This document shows, piece after piece, positions 7,309 through 15,635 of a stretch of DNA of 64,000 nucleotides. Numbering within the stretch: the first letter of the stretch is position 1; each line of letters starts with the position of its first letter. The position numbers were made by a program, and so were the translations under genes. The stretch covers positions 1-64,000 of the forward strand of contig CAJMKE010000011.1 of assembly GCA_905213895.1 (NCBI GenBank). Reading direction: 5' to 3'. The DNA comes from an uncultured Alistipes sp. GTDB taxonomy: Bacteria; Bacteroidota; Bacteroidia; Bacteroidales; Rikenellaceae. Under the pieces are notes generated by a model, which ran no database searches, was not told the origin of the DNA, and saw only the letters and a program-made list of their open reading frames with translations.

Positions 7309-8862
7309 CTACCGTTTCTTATGCCCGAATATCCAGTCGAGCCTGTCGTCGGTATAACTCTGCTCGCAAGTCTCCTCGTGCGTCCATCCATCTTCCGAAT
7401 CGAAACGTATTTCGCCGTTGTTCGCTTCCAGCATTTCGACGAAATCGGTTACGACTTGAAGATTCATTACCGTATCGGCTGTACCCATAACGGTATATAT
7501 CGGTGTGGTCGCTACTTTCGAGGCATCTGATGCTGACGGATTTCCTGCTACGGGCATCGCTGCGGCAAATACGTTCGGATATGCCGAAACCATGCTCCAC
7601 GTTCCGGTGCCTCCCATCGAACCGCCGAATATGTAGATGCGATTGCCGTCCGCCGAACCGTTTTGAATAAAGGCGTCGATAAGACCTTTCAGAACCCTGT
7701 TCATTGAGCCTCCCCAAGAGGAGTTTTTCGGGCATTGAGGGACGAGCATTACAGACGCGATGTTTTTGTCGAGCAAATATCGGGTAATTGTCTCTATCGC
7801 CTTTTCCTTCATTTGCGTGCGATTGTCGTCTCCCTTGCACGAGCCGCCGTGCAGATAGATTACGAGAGCCGGTTCGGTGTCGTCGGACATATTCATGACG
7901 CATTTGCGGTATGGCAGCGAAACGCTGCCCGATGTCCATATCTCGCTTGAAAAATCCGGAAAATCGGATGCCGTATCGTCATCGTCGTAAGGCAAGTCTT
8001 CGAGAGCGATTCCTTTGGCTATGCGGAATCCGCATTTGTTGAGATGATAAGTCGGAATACGCGTTCGGAAAGAGACCCGACATCCGTTAGTCCCGTGTTT
8101 CCAACTGCCGCCGCGCAGAACATGGTATGTCCCCGAGGAAGGACCTTTCGGATTTACCCGTGCATCCGAAGTATACTCCGAGTACCAGTCGAAAACCCAT
8201 TCGAAAGCGTTCCCCGACATGTCGTAAAGTCCGAGTTCGTTCGGTTTTTTTCCGCCTGTCGGACAAATGGATTCGGGGGAATTGTCGGAGTACCATGCGA
8301 CCTCGTCTATATCGTTGCTGCCGCTGTATCGATACCCGAGGCTTTTCCTGCCTCCGCGGGCGGCGTATTCCCACTCCGCTTCGGTCGGGAGCCGATAGTT
8401 TTCTCCCGTCAAATCGTTGAGTCTTGCGAGGAATGCCTGTATGTCGTTCCAGGTTACGCTCTCAACCGGAAGGTCGTCTCCGTGAAAGTAACTCGGATTC
8501 TGTCCGCACATGACGGCTGACCATTGAGCCTGCGTTATCTCATATCTGCCGATATAAAAATCCGATACGGTTACCTCGTGGGCGGGAAGTTCGTCGGCGC
8601 GCGGCGAGTCGTCGTCTTCGCTGTCCGATGCGGCACGTGTCGTCGTATTATCCGAGAATGCCGGCTGAACGACAGTCTGTCCCATCATGAAAGTCCCGCC
8701 GTCGACGAACACCATTTGCGATGCGATTTGCTCGATGACGGATTGTTGCACATTATCCGCCGCAGTGTCCGGTGCGGCAGTATTATCATTGTCGTCGGAA
8801 CATGCTGCCGCCGACAGCATTGCGACGGTGAAAAACGATTTGATGACGGTACACGATTTCAT
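7309..8862 (-). CDS. Lipoprotein fusing a formylglycine-generating-enzyme-like domain to an esterase
   Basis: A 517-residue lipoprotein: signal peptide with lipobox Cys21 (SAAAC), an acidic linker, an FGE/SUMF1-type domain (about 48-283: MVFVDGGTFMMGQ, ITQAQWSAVM, YRLPTEAEWEYAARGG, MSGNAFEWVFDW, HVLRGGSWKHG, CGFRIAK) and an alpha/beta-hydrolase domain (about 310-517) with oxyanion-type YLHGGS and nucleophile elbow GGSMGGTGT (Ser415), as in PHB-depolymerase/phospholipase-like esterases. The paired active-site cysteines of true FGE are not evident (one Cys at 261), so the N-terminal half is probably a binding module. The start at MKSCTVIK places the lipobox correctly. Target is unknown; surface hydrolysis of an ester is the inference. 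Confidence 0.8.
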   Translation of the reverse strand: MKSCTVIKSFFTVAMLSAAACSDDNDNTAAPDTAADNVQQSVIEQIASQMVFVDGGTFMMGQTVVQPAFSDNTTTRAASDSEDDDSPRADELPAHEVTVSDFYIGRYEITQAQWSAVMCGQNPSYFHGDDLPVESVTWNDIQAFLARLNDLTGENYRLPTEAEWEYAARGGRKSLGYRYSGSNDIDEVAWYSDNSPESICPTGGKKPNELGLYDMSGNAFEWVFDWYSEYTSDARVNPKGPSSGTYHVLRGGSWKHGTNGCRVSFRTRIPTYHLNKCGFRIAKGIALEDLPYDDDDTASDFPDFSSEIWTSGSVSLPYRKCVMNMSDDTEPALVIYLHGGSCKGDDNRTQMKEKAIETITRYLLDKNIASVMLVPQCPKNSSWGGSMNRVLKGLIDAFIQNGSADGNRIYIFGGSMGGTGTWSMVSAYPNVFAAAMPVAGNPSASDASKVATTPIYTVMGTADTVMNLQVVTDFVEMLEANNGEIRFDSEDGWTHEETCEQSYTDDRLDWIFGHKKR

Positions 8863-8948
8863 TGCAGTATCATTAAGTACGGTTCGATATTGTTTCATAC
8901 CGTATTAAATGATACACATCCGTCTGAAAGGTTAAATGTCGGAAGAAA

Positions 8949-9848
8949 TCATATATCCCCCTTTTTATAAATCTGATACGAGTTTACCATGTTCTGCCAG
9001 ACAATGTAGGCTGTCGGGGCGACGCTCGACAACGGATTGAGGAACGACTGCGCCATCCATACCGCCAATACCGTGTTTTTCTGTCCGAGCGACTGCCCTC
9101 CCGCGATGCGGTCGCCGTAGCGCGAGCCGATGAACCGCCCCAATGCGAATTGGGCGATGCAGATTGCAAATGCGACTGCCGCCAGCATTATTTCGGTTCC
9201 GCTTTCGGCAGTCCCGTGGTCGATGATGAACACCGTCGTCCGACCGATGATGACGGCGAGCGAGACGAGCCAAAGGTAGAACGATACCCTGCTGTGGTCG
9301 GCAACCCATCTGCCTACCGGTTTTACGCATAGCCGGCAGAACTGTCCTGCGACGAACGGAGCGATGAGCAGAGGTGCTATTTTCGACAGTATCTGCCACA
9401 GCGAGCATTCGCCGCTTCCGGTAAACGAGATTATTACCGGTGCGAGCAGTGCCGTCGCGAGATTGCATATCAGGCTGTAAGCCGCCATGGTTTCGATATT
9501 GGCACCGAGCATTCCGCCGATGACTACCGCCGCCATGGCTATCGGGGCGAGTACGCATATCATCGCACCCTGTGCGACGACTGTGTTCAGTGGCAACAGT
9601 GCGTAATATATTGCGATGCAGCCTATCATCTGCGTTGCGAGCAGCCATACGTGCATCATGCTCGGTCGCATTTTGCGGACGTCTACGCGGCAGAACGTGA
9701 AAAACAGCATCAGAAAAATGAGCGACGGCGTGAGCATGTGTCCGCTCCATTCGTCGATGGCGGATATCTGGCGACAGAAAAGCGCACCGACGACCATTCC
9801 CATGGGCATCGATGCGGTTTTGAGCGTGTGCGGCGACAAGTGCATCAT
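8949..9848 (-). CDS. Bile acid:sodium symporter (SBF) family transporter
   Basis: A 299-residue integral membrane protein with about nine to ten hydrophobic segments. The pattern LTPSLIFLMLFFTFCRVD, CVLAPIAMAAVVIGGMLG, YSLICNLATALLAPVIISF and the SLGQKNTVLAVWMAQSFLNP stretch fits the SBF/ASBT fold, in which two inverted five-helix units carry sodium and an organic anion. The start is M at 9848, 1 bp after the upstream gene's stop codon; the adjacent ATG at 9845 is equally possible. It is the last gene of a four-gene minus-strand run. Real substrates of this subfamily are not known, and bile acid uptake should not be assumed. Confidence 0.8.
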   Translation of the reverse strand: MMHLSPHTLKTASMPMGMVVGALFCRQISAIDEWSGHMLTPSLIFLMLFFTFCRVDVRKMRPSMMHVWLLATQMIGCIAIYYALLPLNTVVAQGAMICVLAPIAMAAVVIGGMLGANIETMAAYSLICNLATALLAPVIISFTGSGECSLWQILSKIAPLLIAPFVAGQFCRLCVKPVGRWVADHSRVSFYLWLVSLAVIIGRTTVFIIDHGTAESGTEIMLAAVAFAICIAQFALGRFIGSRYGDRIAGGQSLGQKNTVLAVWMAQSFLNPLSSVAPTAYIVWQNMVNSYQIYKKGDI

Positions 9849-9849
9849 C

Positions 9850-10299
9850 CTACGACAGCAACTCTTTGACTTTGGCGGCAATCTCCTTGCCGTCGGCTTT
9901 GCCGGCGAGGCTCTTGGATGCGATTCCCATAACCTTGCCCATCTCTTTCATGGATGTCGCGCCGGTTTCGGCGATTATCGCCTTTACAGCCTCGGTGAGT
10001 TCCTCGGCGGTCATCTGCTTCGGCAGATACTCCTGCATGACGGCTACCTGTCCCAACTCCTCGTCGGCGAGGTCTTGGCGGTTCTGCGACTTGTAGAGTT
10101 CTGCGGAGTCGGTACCTTGCTTGGCGAGTTTGGAGATAATCTTGATTACGTCGGCATCCGGCAGTTCGTCTACCGAAGTACCTGCCGTTTTAGCCTCGAT
10201 TATGAATTTCTTGATGTTGCGCAGCGCGCTGAGCCTTACAGTGTCTTTTGCTTTCATGGCATCCATGATGCCTTTCGAAATCTCTTTTTCCAATGACAT
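9850..10299 (-). CDS. GatB/YqeY domain protein
   Basis: A 149-residue all-helical protein homologous to the tRNA-binding YqeY domain of the GatB subunit. It begins MSLEKEISKGIMDAMKAKD and has the family blocks LSALRNIKKFIIEAK, YKSQNRQDLADEE, VMQEYLPKQM, MGKVMGIASKSLAGKADG. Free-standing YqeY proteins are widespread and may bind tRNA, but their job is not settled. It lies 22 bp behind the GH20 gene and 1 bp ahead of the SBF transporter, so it is co-transcribed with both. Confidence 0.92.
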   Translation of the reverse strand: MSLEKEISKGIMDAMKAKDTVRLSALRNIKKFIIEAKTAGTSVDELPDADVIKIISKLAKQGTDSAELYKSQNRQDLADEELGQVAVMQEYLPKQMTAEELTEAVKAIIAETGATSMKEMGKVMGIASKSLAGKADGKEIAAKVKELLS

Positions 10300-10321
10300 A
10301 TCTATATATGTTTAATGATTG

Positions 10322-11926
10322 TTATTCTATTCCGTTGAAGAAATAAGGCGCGTATTTATAGCCGTCGCGGTCGTACACTTTTCGCAACACTTGAAGGCGA
10401 GCCTTGAAATCTTCGTAATCCTTGCGGTCGTAGGACCATCCGACCTCGGCGAGTGCCGCCAGACGCGGCAGAAGCATGTGCTGGACATGGTCGAAATCGG
10501 ATATGTATTCCGTCCACAGATTCACCTGCACCCCCGTGATGTATTTCTGCTCCTCCGGGTTCAGCCCCGCATACGGGTCGAGCGAATAGACTTTCGCTAC
10601 CGGAACAGGTCTGCGACCGTTGGCGAGCGGCTCTCCGTACTCTACGGGATTGTATGTCTGATAGTAGTCGATATAACAATGCGTGTTCGGTGCCATAATG
10701 ACCTTGTTGCCGAGTTTGGCTGCTGCAATGCCGCCTTTCGTCCCGCGCCACGACATGATTGTCGCGCTTTTGGTGATTCCACCCTGCAAAATCTCGTCCC
10801 AGCCGATTACGCGGCGACCGTGTGCGTTGAGCCACTTTTCGATGCGCTTCATGAAGTAACTCTGCAATTCCGCTTCGTCTTTCAGCCCTTCGTCGGCGAT
10901 TCTCTTCTGGCATAATTCGCACGCCTTCCATGCCTTCTTGGGGCATTCGTCGCCGCCGATGTGAATGTATTCTGACGGGAACAGTTCGATTACCTCCGCC
11001 AAAACGTTTTCCAGAAATTCGAACGTACTCTCCTTTCCGGCGCAGAATACCTCCTCGCTTATGCCCCATGTCGTGCGGACGTCGTACGGTCCGCCGCTGC
11101 ATCCGAGCCACGGATAGGTCGCCAATGCTGCGACGCCGTGTCCCGGCATTTCGATTTCGGGGATTACCTCGATGTATCTGTCAGCCGCATATTTGACTAT
11201 TTCGCGGACTTCGTCCTGCGTGAATATGCCTCCGTATGGCTTGCCGTCGTATTCGGTCGAATGGCGGTATCTGCCGACGAGGGTTTCGCTGCGCATGGCA
11301 CCGATTCGGGAGAGTTCGGGATATTTCTTTATCTCGATTCGCCAGCCCTGGTCGTCGGTGAGATGCCAGTGGAAACGGTTGATTTTGTGCAGCGCGAGTA
11401 TGTCTATATATTTCTTCACTTCATCTACCGAGAATATATGGCGGCAGACGTCGAGCATCGCGCCGCGATAACCGAAAAACGGTGTGTCACTAATTGACAC
11501 AGCAGGCAGTTTCACGCCTTTGCCAGTGTGCTGTCCTGCGACTATCAACTGTTTCAGGCTCTGCAATCCGTAGAATACGGCTTTCGGCGAGCCGCCGGCG
11601 ATTGCGATGCCCGACTTGCCGATATTCAAGGTGTATTCCTCGTCTTTCAGCGATGACGACAATGCGAGGCGTATCGATTTTTTCCTGCTCGCATCCGTTA
11701 TTTCAAGCGGTTTGCCGAAATCGGTCTTCATGTCCTCGGCGAATATTCCGGCAGCGGATGTCAGGTCGTCGCTTCCGACGACTATCGGAGTATCGGCGGT
11801 AACGACGAACGAACCTGCAACGGCTTTTACCGATGCGGGTTTGGGGATTATGTCTATGCTGCGGTTTGCAGCGTGCGCATTCGCCATGACGAACAGCGAT
11901 GCAATCAACAATGTTAATTTTTTCAT
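10322..11926 (-). CDS. Exported beta-N-acetylhexosaminidase, GH20 (copy 1)
   Basis: A 534-residue exported glycosidase that removes terminal beta-linked GlcNAc or GalNAc by substrate-assisted catalysis. Signal peptide about 1-19 (ANAHA), a GH20b-type N-terminal domain (about 22-147, starting IDIIPKP), then the TIM barrel (about 150-490) with RGAMLDVCRH, FHWHLTDDQGWRIEIK, IPEIEMPGH and the catalytic pair Asp326-Glu327 in HIGGDECPKKAW, plus VIGWDEIL and NLWTEYI. Length is standard. It lies 12 bp behind an amidase-like gene, which hints at peptidoglycan or glycoconjugate turnover. A second GH20 enzyme is at 31872. Confidence 0.95.
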   Translation of the reverse strand: MKKLTLLIASLFVMANAHAANRSIDIIPKPASVKAVAGSFVVTADTPIVVGSDDLTSAAGIFAEDMKTDFGKPLEITDASRKKSIRLALSSSLKDEEYTLNIGKSGIAIAGGSPKAVFYGLQSLKQLIVAGQHTGKGVKLPAVSISDTPFFGYRGAMLDVCRHIFSVDEVKKYIDILALHKINRFHWHLTDDQGWRIEIKKYPELSRIGAMRSETLVGRYRHSTEYDGKPYGGIFTQDEVREIVKYAADRYIEVIPEIEMPGHGVAALATYPWLGCSGGPYDVRTTWGISEEVFCAGKESTFEFLENVLAEVIELFPSEYIHIGGDECPKKAWKACELCQKRIADEGLKDEAELQSYFMKRIEKWLNAHGRRVIGWDEILQGGITKSATIMSWRGTKGGIAAAKLGNKVIMAPNTHCYIDYYQTYNPVEYGEPLANGRRPVPVAKVYSLDPYAGLNPEEQKYITGVQVNLWTEYISDFDHVQHMLLPRLAALAEVGWSYDRKDYEDFKARLQVLRKVYDRDGYKYAPYFFNGIE

Positions 11927-11938
11927 GGAGATAAGGTT

Positions 11939-14923
11939 TTATGGTTCGTTGGGTTTCAGGAATTTCATTATGTCGTTAATCAATATGTCGCGTGCGCCTT
12001 CATCGGTTATGGATTCGAACGGAAATCCCATAACGAATGTCGAATACGCTCCGCGATAACCTACCGCCGCAGGCAGTCCGCTGCCCGGATACCGCATCAT
12101 TTCGTATGCCCCCTCGCCTGCCGCCGCTATCGCATCGGTGGAGTTTACGGTGTAGCATTCGGGCGAATATTCGGCGCAGAACGTGTAATTCTTCGGCGTC
12201 AGCCTGAACGGATTGTTCCGCAAATCCGTCGTAACGGTCGGAGTGCGCGAGGCTTTGGCGGTTATGAAATCGAAATGCAGCATATTTTTCGCAAAATCGA
12301 TGTCGCTCTGCCGCGATTCGCAACTGTCGAACAGGTCGGTTCCCAAATATGCGCCAGATACGAACAATGCACCGCCGAGGTTGAGATAATCGGCAATAAC
12401 TGATTGTAACACTGTTGTGAAGCATTTGTATCTCGGCGGAAGTTTGCCGCATCCCGCCCGTGTCGCGCGCTGCTTGCCCAATATGAGGTTTACGGCGTCG
12501 TATTGCGATAAACCGAATCCGGAACGTTCGACGGCGCGGACGCTTGATGATGCGAACGAACAGCCGGCTTTTACAAGACTTTTGCCGTAAAGATACGGAT
12601 AGTCAAACGTGTTGCCGCCGACGATTCTGCCCTGTCGGTCGGTGTACGATGCCCCGAGAGCCTTGCGGTCGTTCTTCTCGCGTCTCAATTCCGTGTCGAA
12701 AACGCGCTGTTCGCCGATAAACGCGACGTCGCGCAGATATGCCGCGCCGCTGTCGAAATCGTTGTGGAATCCAGATTTGTCGCTCGCGGGGGCTGACAGT
12801 CGGTCGAATCCGTTTACGACCATTACTTTGCGGTCGGCACCGTCCGATATGCACGCTGCCAGCGTCTCGCTCGGGAAACTCTCGCCGCCGCCGTTTACGG
12901 CAGTTACTCTGTAACTGTATATGACCGACTTTTTCTGCTTGACAACGACCGTGGTATCGTTTATTATCCGTCCGTTGTCGAATCCTCCGTCGCCGATGCG
13001 CGTATATAATACGTATGCCTTCGGTTTGGCTGTCGCTTCCAGAGAGTCGCAGACGGGCGACCACGCGAGCGTTACTTCGTCATCGCCCGATATTCGGGTC
13101 GAGAATGCCTCGACCGGCAGCGGCGCGACGCAGTACGGGGTGCCGTATTGTGCCGAGATATGGCGCAATATGGCTTTGTATATTGCACGCGAGACAGTGA
13201 ACTTGAAATTCGGGTCGTGTCCGTAGCGCATGTCGGCGAGGTTCTGATGCGACAGCAGTTCGAGCAGCATTGCAGGCACGGACGGAACACGCGCTTCGAA
13301 ATAGGAACGGTTCCACATCCCGCGGCGTGTCCATTCGGGGTCGAATCCGCTGCGGATGTCGTTCGTAATCTGCGTCATTATCAGGTCGGTAAGGTCGCGA
13401 GAGCGGTAGCGGCTGACGTTGCCGTGGAATTTGCACTTGTTGAACTTGGTGTAGAATATGCCGAGCGTCCCTATCGTGTCGTCGTTGTCGGTTATGCCTG
13501 CGTCGGAATGGAATGCGAGCGACATGTCTATCGGTATTCCGAGTCCCTCTCTCTTTGGAAGGCGTTCCGAGCCGCCCATAAGCGTATTCACCCACTCTCC
13601 GCGCGACATATAGTCGTCCTTGTAGTCGTCGGCATCGTTCTTCGGGCTGTAAATATCGTGGTCGAAACCCGCCCACTGCATCCAGTATCTTGCGCCTTCG
13701 CAATACCGCGGCATGCCGCTCGTCGCAGGCGAATATTCGATGCCGCCGATTCGCAGCGAATCGCAGACCGTGCGGGCTATATTGCCGTATCCGCCGCCTA
13801 TTTTGACGGCGTCGGCACAGACGAATCTGCCTTTGCGCGCGGAGCGGTTGGAAAGCGAAACGACGGGTACGTCGCAGCCTTCGGCGAATTTGAATGTTCC
13901 CAAATATATCCATGTGCCGCCGCCGATGCGCTGGTTTACCCTGAATCGGCTCTCTCCGCCGGCATGACTTACAGTATAGAGCGCGTCATCGGCACTTTTG
14001 GGCAGGCTGCGGTATGAAACGTATACTGCATAATCGCCGGTTTCGGGAATAGATACGCGCCAGGTCGCCGTACTCTCCTCTCCATCCACGGTCGTAGCGG
14101 CGATTCTGCTCGTGCCGTCGGCAAAAGGATTCTCGCCCGACAGATATGTGTTTTTGCAGTGGGCGAAACCCATGTCGAGCGCAGACCAGTGCTGCAAGCC
14201 GTCGTGTTCTGCGTATGAAGAGCCGCAGTCTACGCCGCCGTCGTTGTCGGCTATCATTTCGTGGGTCTGAAAATCGCGCTCGCGCGGCAGCATGACGTTC
14301 GCTCCCGCATTTTCGAGCATCGGAACGAGATACGGCAGAACGTAACTCTGCGTGAACAAATCCTCGACCGTTTGCCATAGCAGCGACCTTTGCCAGCACC
14401 ATTCGTTTTTCTTCTGGTCGAAGTATCTGCCGTGGCTCTGCCATAATGCGATGTGGCGACCTTCGAGCCCGTCGGTTATCTCGAACGGACGGGATTCCCT
14501 GCTTACGAGTTGCCGGCATTTCGGCTCGTAGGTGAATGTCTTTTCGCCTCGCACGGAGGAGCGGTAATAGAACGGAATCAGTTCGTCGAGCGGTTTGCCG
14601 TCGGAGACGATTTCGATTTCATATCGGCAGTATTTCGGGGGCAGCAATGTGCGCACCGAATCGTATACGGCTTGCAGGCGGTCTTCCCGAATCGGATAGT
14701 ACGACATCGAAATCGACGTATTGATGCGCAGTCTGCCTTTTCTTACGGATATGGACGACACCTTTACCGGACATCTTCTTATTTCGCGTTCGGCAATTCT
14801 CGTCAGCATGCCGCCGATTTCGCATTTCAACTCGTCATTCGCCAAATTCTGCGAAACGGCGGTGAGTGCGGATAGCGTTGCAAATGCAGTAGTTATGATG
14901 GTTTTGACAGTCGAAGGTTTCAT
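11939..14923 (-). CDS. Exported amidase-like protein with embedded golvesin-like domain and FN3 (xanthan-lyase-type annotation)
   Basis: A 994-residue exported protein; start MKPSTVKTI gives a signal peptide ending near AVSQ. It looks like an N-acetylmuramoyl-L-alanine amidase (Amidase_3) fold split by an insert: IALWQSHGRYF (His164), VMLPRERD (about 210-217), then a golvesin/xanthan-lyase C-terminal-like beta domain (about 280-380: ATWRVSIPETGDYAVYVSY), then SLAFHSDAG (His472) and AMLLELLSHQN (Glu555). An FN3-like domain follows (about 605-710), and a Rossmann-like C-terminal domain (about 715-994: VMVVNGFDRL). Such proteins are often labelled xanthan lyase; I would call it a probable zinc amidase. 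It heads the run with GH20, YqeY and SBF. Confidence 0.75.
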   Translation of the reverse strand: MKPSTVKTIITTAFATLSALTAVSQNLANDELKCEIGGMLTRIAEREIRRCPVKVSSISVRKGRLRINTSISMSYYPIREDRLQAVYDSVRTLLPPKYCRYEIEIVSDGKPLDELIPFYYRSSVRGEKTFTYEPKCRQLVSRESRPFEITDGLEGRHIALWQSHGRYFDQKKNEWCWQRSLLWQTVEDLFTQSYVLPYLVPMLENAGANVMLPRERDFQTHEMIADNDGGVDCGSSYAEHDGLQHWSALDMGFAHCKNTYLSGENPFADGTSRIAATTVDGEESTATWRVSIPETGDYAVYVSYRSLPKSADDALYTVSHAGGESRFRVNQRIGGGTWIYLGTFKFAEGCDVPVVSLSNRSARKGRFVCADAVKIGGGYGNIARTVCDSLRIGGIEYSPATSGMPRYCEGARYWMQWAGFDHDIYSPKNDADDYKDDYMSRGEWVNTLMGGSERLPKREGLGIPIDMSLAFHSDAGITDNDDTIGTLGIFYTKFNKCKFHGNVSRYRSRDLTDLIMTQITNDIRSGFDPEWTRRGMWNRSYFEARVPSVPAMLLELLSHQNLADMRYGHDPNFKFTVSRAIYKAILRHISAQYGTPYCVAPLPVEAFSTRISGDDEVTLAWSPVCDSLEATAKPKAYVLYTRIGDGGFDNGRIINDTTVVVKQKKSVIYSYRVTAVNGGGESFPSETLAACISDGADRKVMVVNGFDRLSAPASDKSGFHNDFDSGAAYLRDVAFIGEQRVFDTELRREKNDRKALGASYTDRQGRIVGGNTFDYPYLYGKSLVKAGCSFASSSVRAVERSGFGLSQYDAVNLILGKQRATRAGCGKLPPRYKCFTTVLQSVIADYLNLGGALFVSGAYLGTDLFDSCESRQSDIDFAKNMLHFDFITAKASRTPTVTTDLRNNPFRLTPKNYTFCAEYSPECYTVNSTDAIAAAGEGAYEMMRYPGSGLPAAVGYRGAYSTFVMGFPFESITDEGARDILINDIMKFLKPNEP

Positions 14924-14951
14924 CGGTTTCGTATCGTTGCGTAAAACGATA

Positions 14952-14959
14952 CAAATATA
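14952..14959 (-). promoter_or_regulatory. -7 element for the amidase-GH20-YqeY-SBF run
   Basis: TATATTTG on the minus strand, 28 bp before the start codon at 14923. No convincing -33 TTTG at the usual spacing was found. Confidence 0.5.
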
Positions 14960-15006
14960 CAAAAAACAATGATAAAGATTGCGGCAGCGGAATTCAAATA
15001 AATGAT

Positions 15007-15035
15007 AAGGACTTTAAGGTCGTTAAAGTCCTTAA
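15007..15035. repeat. Intergenic short repeat, copy B
   Basis: A near-perfect palindrome: AAGGACTTTAA, five bases, then TTAAAGTCCTTAA. The core is the exact inverse of copy A. It sits between divergent genes, upstream of the promoter at 15076. Confidence 0.7.
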
Positions 15036-15075
15036 TGGGACAATTTGCCGCATTTGTCCTTTTGGGAAAATAAAT

Positions 15076-15107
15076 TTTGCTTTGCACTCGACTTATTCGT
15101 ATCTTTG
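15076..15107 (+). promoter_or_regulatory. Promoter of the pRiA4b-like gene and miaA
   Basis: TTTG (15076-15079), a 20-bp spacer and TATCTTTG (15100-15107): a complete Bacteroidota consensus, 21 bp before the start codon. Confidence 0.75.
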
Positions 15108-15128
15108 TCGTAAAAGAAACCTTTTGTC

Positions 15129-15635
15129 ATGATTCTTAAATTCAGAATGCTCAGCGACGAAAACGACAATTTCGTTCGCGATTTCGAGGTGATGCCGGAG
15201 ATGACTTTGGCTGGATTGCACGATTTCATTATCGAATCGCTCGGTTACGACAACTGCATCGCTTCGTTTTTTACGGCGGATGACCACTGGAACAGATTGC
15301 GCGAGTTTACGCTGATGGATATGGGCAGCAACGATTCGGAGGTCGCACCGATTCCGATGTCGGATGTTACGATAGCCGAACTGGTCATCGCCGAGAACAA
15401 CCGTCTTATCTATCAATTCGATATGTTCGCCGACCGTGCATACTATATCGAACTCGTGAATGCCTCCGAGCCTAATCCCGAGTTTTCGTATCCGCGCGTC
15501 GCGTTCGAGAATGCTCCCGTACCGGACCAGTACGACCCCGATGCCGTTCGCTCCGACGAAGGCTCGATTTTCGACGAGATGATGGGCGAATTCGGCGATT
15601 TCGAAGGCGACGACAACTACGACGATGAGTACTAA
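15129..15635 (+). CDS. pRiA4b ORF-3-like protein (IS1096 TnpR passenger family)
   Basis: A 168-residue acidic protein. ILKFRMLSDENDNFVRDFEV, MTLAGLHDFIIESLGYDN, FTLMDMG and FDMFADRAYYIELV match the PRiA4_ORF3 family, first named from a plasmid ORF and an IS1096 passenger gene, although most members are chromosomal and not tied to transposition. No transposase is nearby. The last 30 residues are almost all Asp/Glu/Gly. Its stop codon overlaps the start of miaA by 11 bp, so the two are translationally coupled; that pairing may be the best clue to its role, which is otherwise unknown. Confidence 0.8.
   Translation: MILKFRMLSDENDNFVRDFEVMPEMTLAGLHDFIIESLGYDNCIASFFTADDHWNRLREFTLMDMGSNDSEVAPIPMSDVTIAELVIAENNRLIYQFDMFADRAYYIELVNASEPNPEFSYPRVAFENAPVPDQYDPDAVRSDEGSIFDEMMGEFGDFEGDDNYDDEY

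Noticed and set aside
7309..8862. A true formylglycine-generating enzyme for sulfatases
   Set aside because: The fold is right but the two active-site cysteines do not appear as a pair and no sulfatase is in the window.
15129..15635. An insertion sequence at the pRiA4b ORF-3-like gene
   Set aside because: The family was named from an IS passenger, but there is no transposase, terminal repeat or composition change here.
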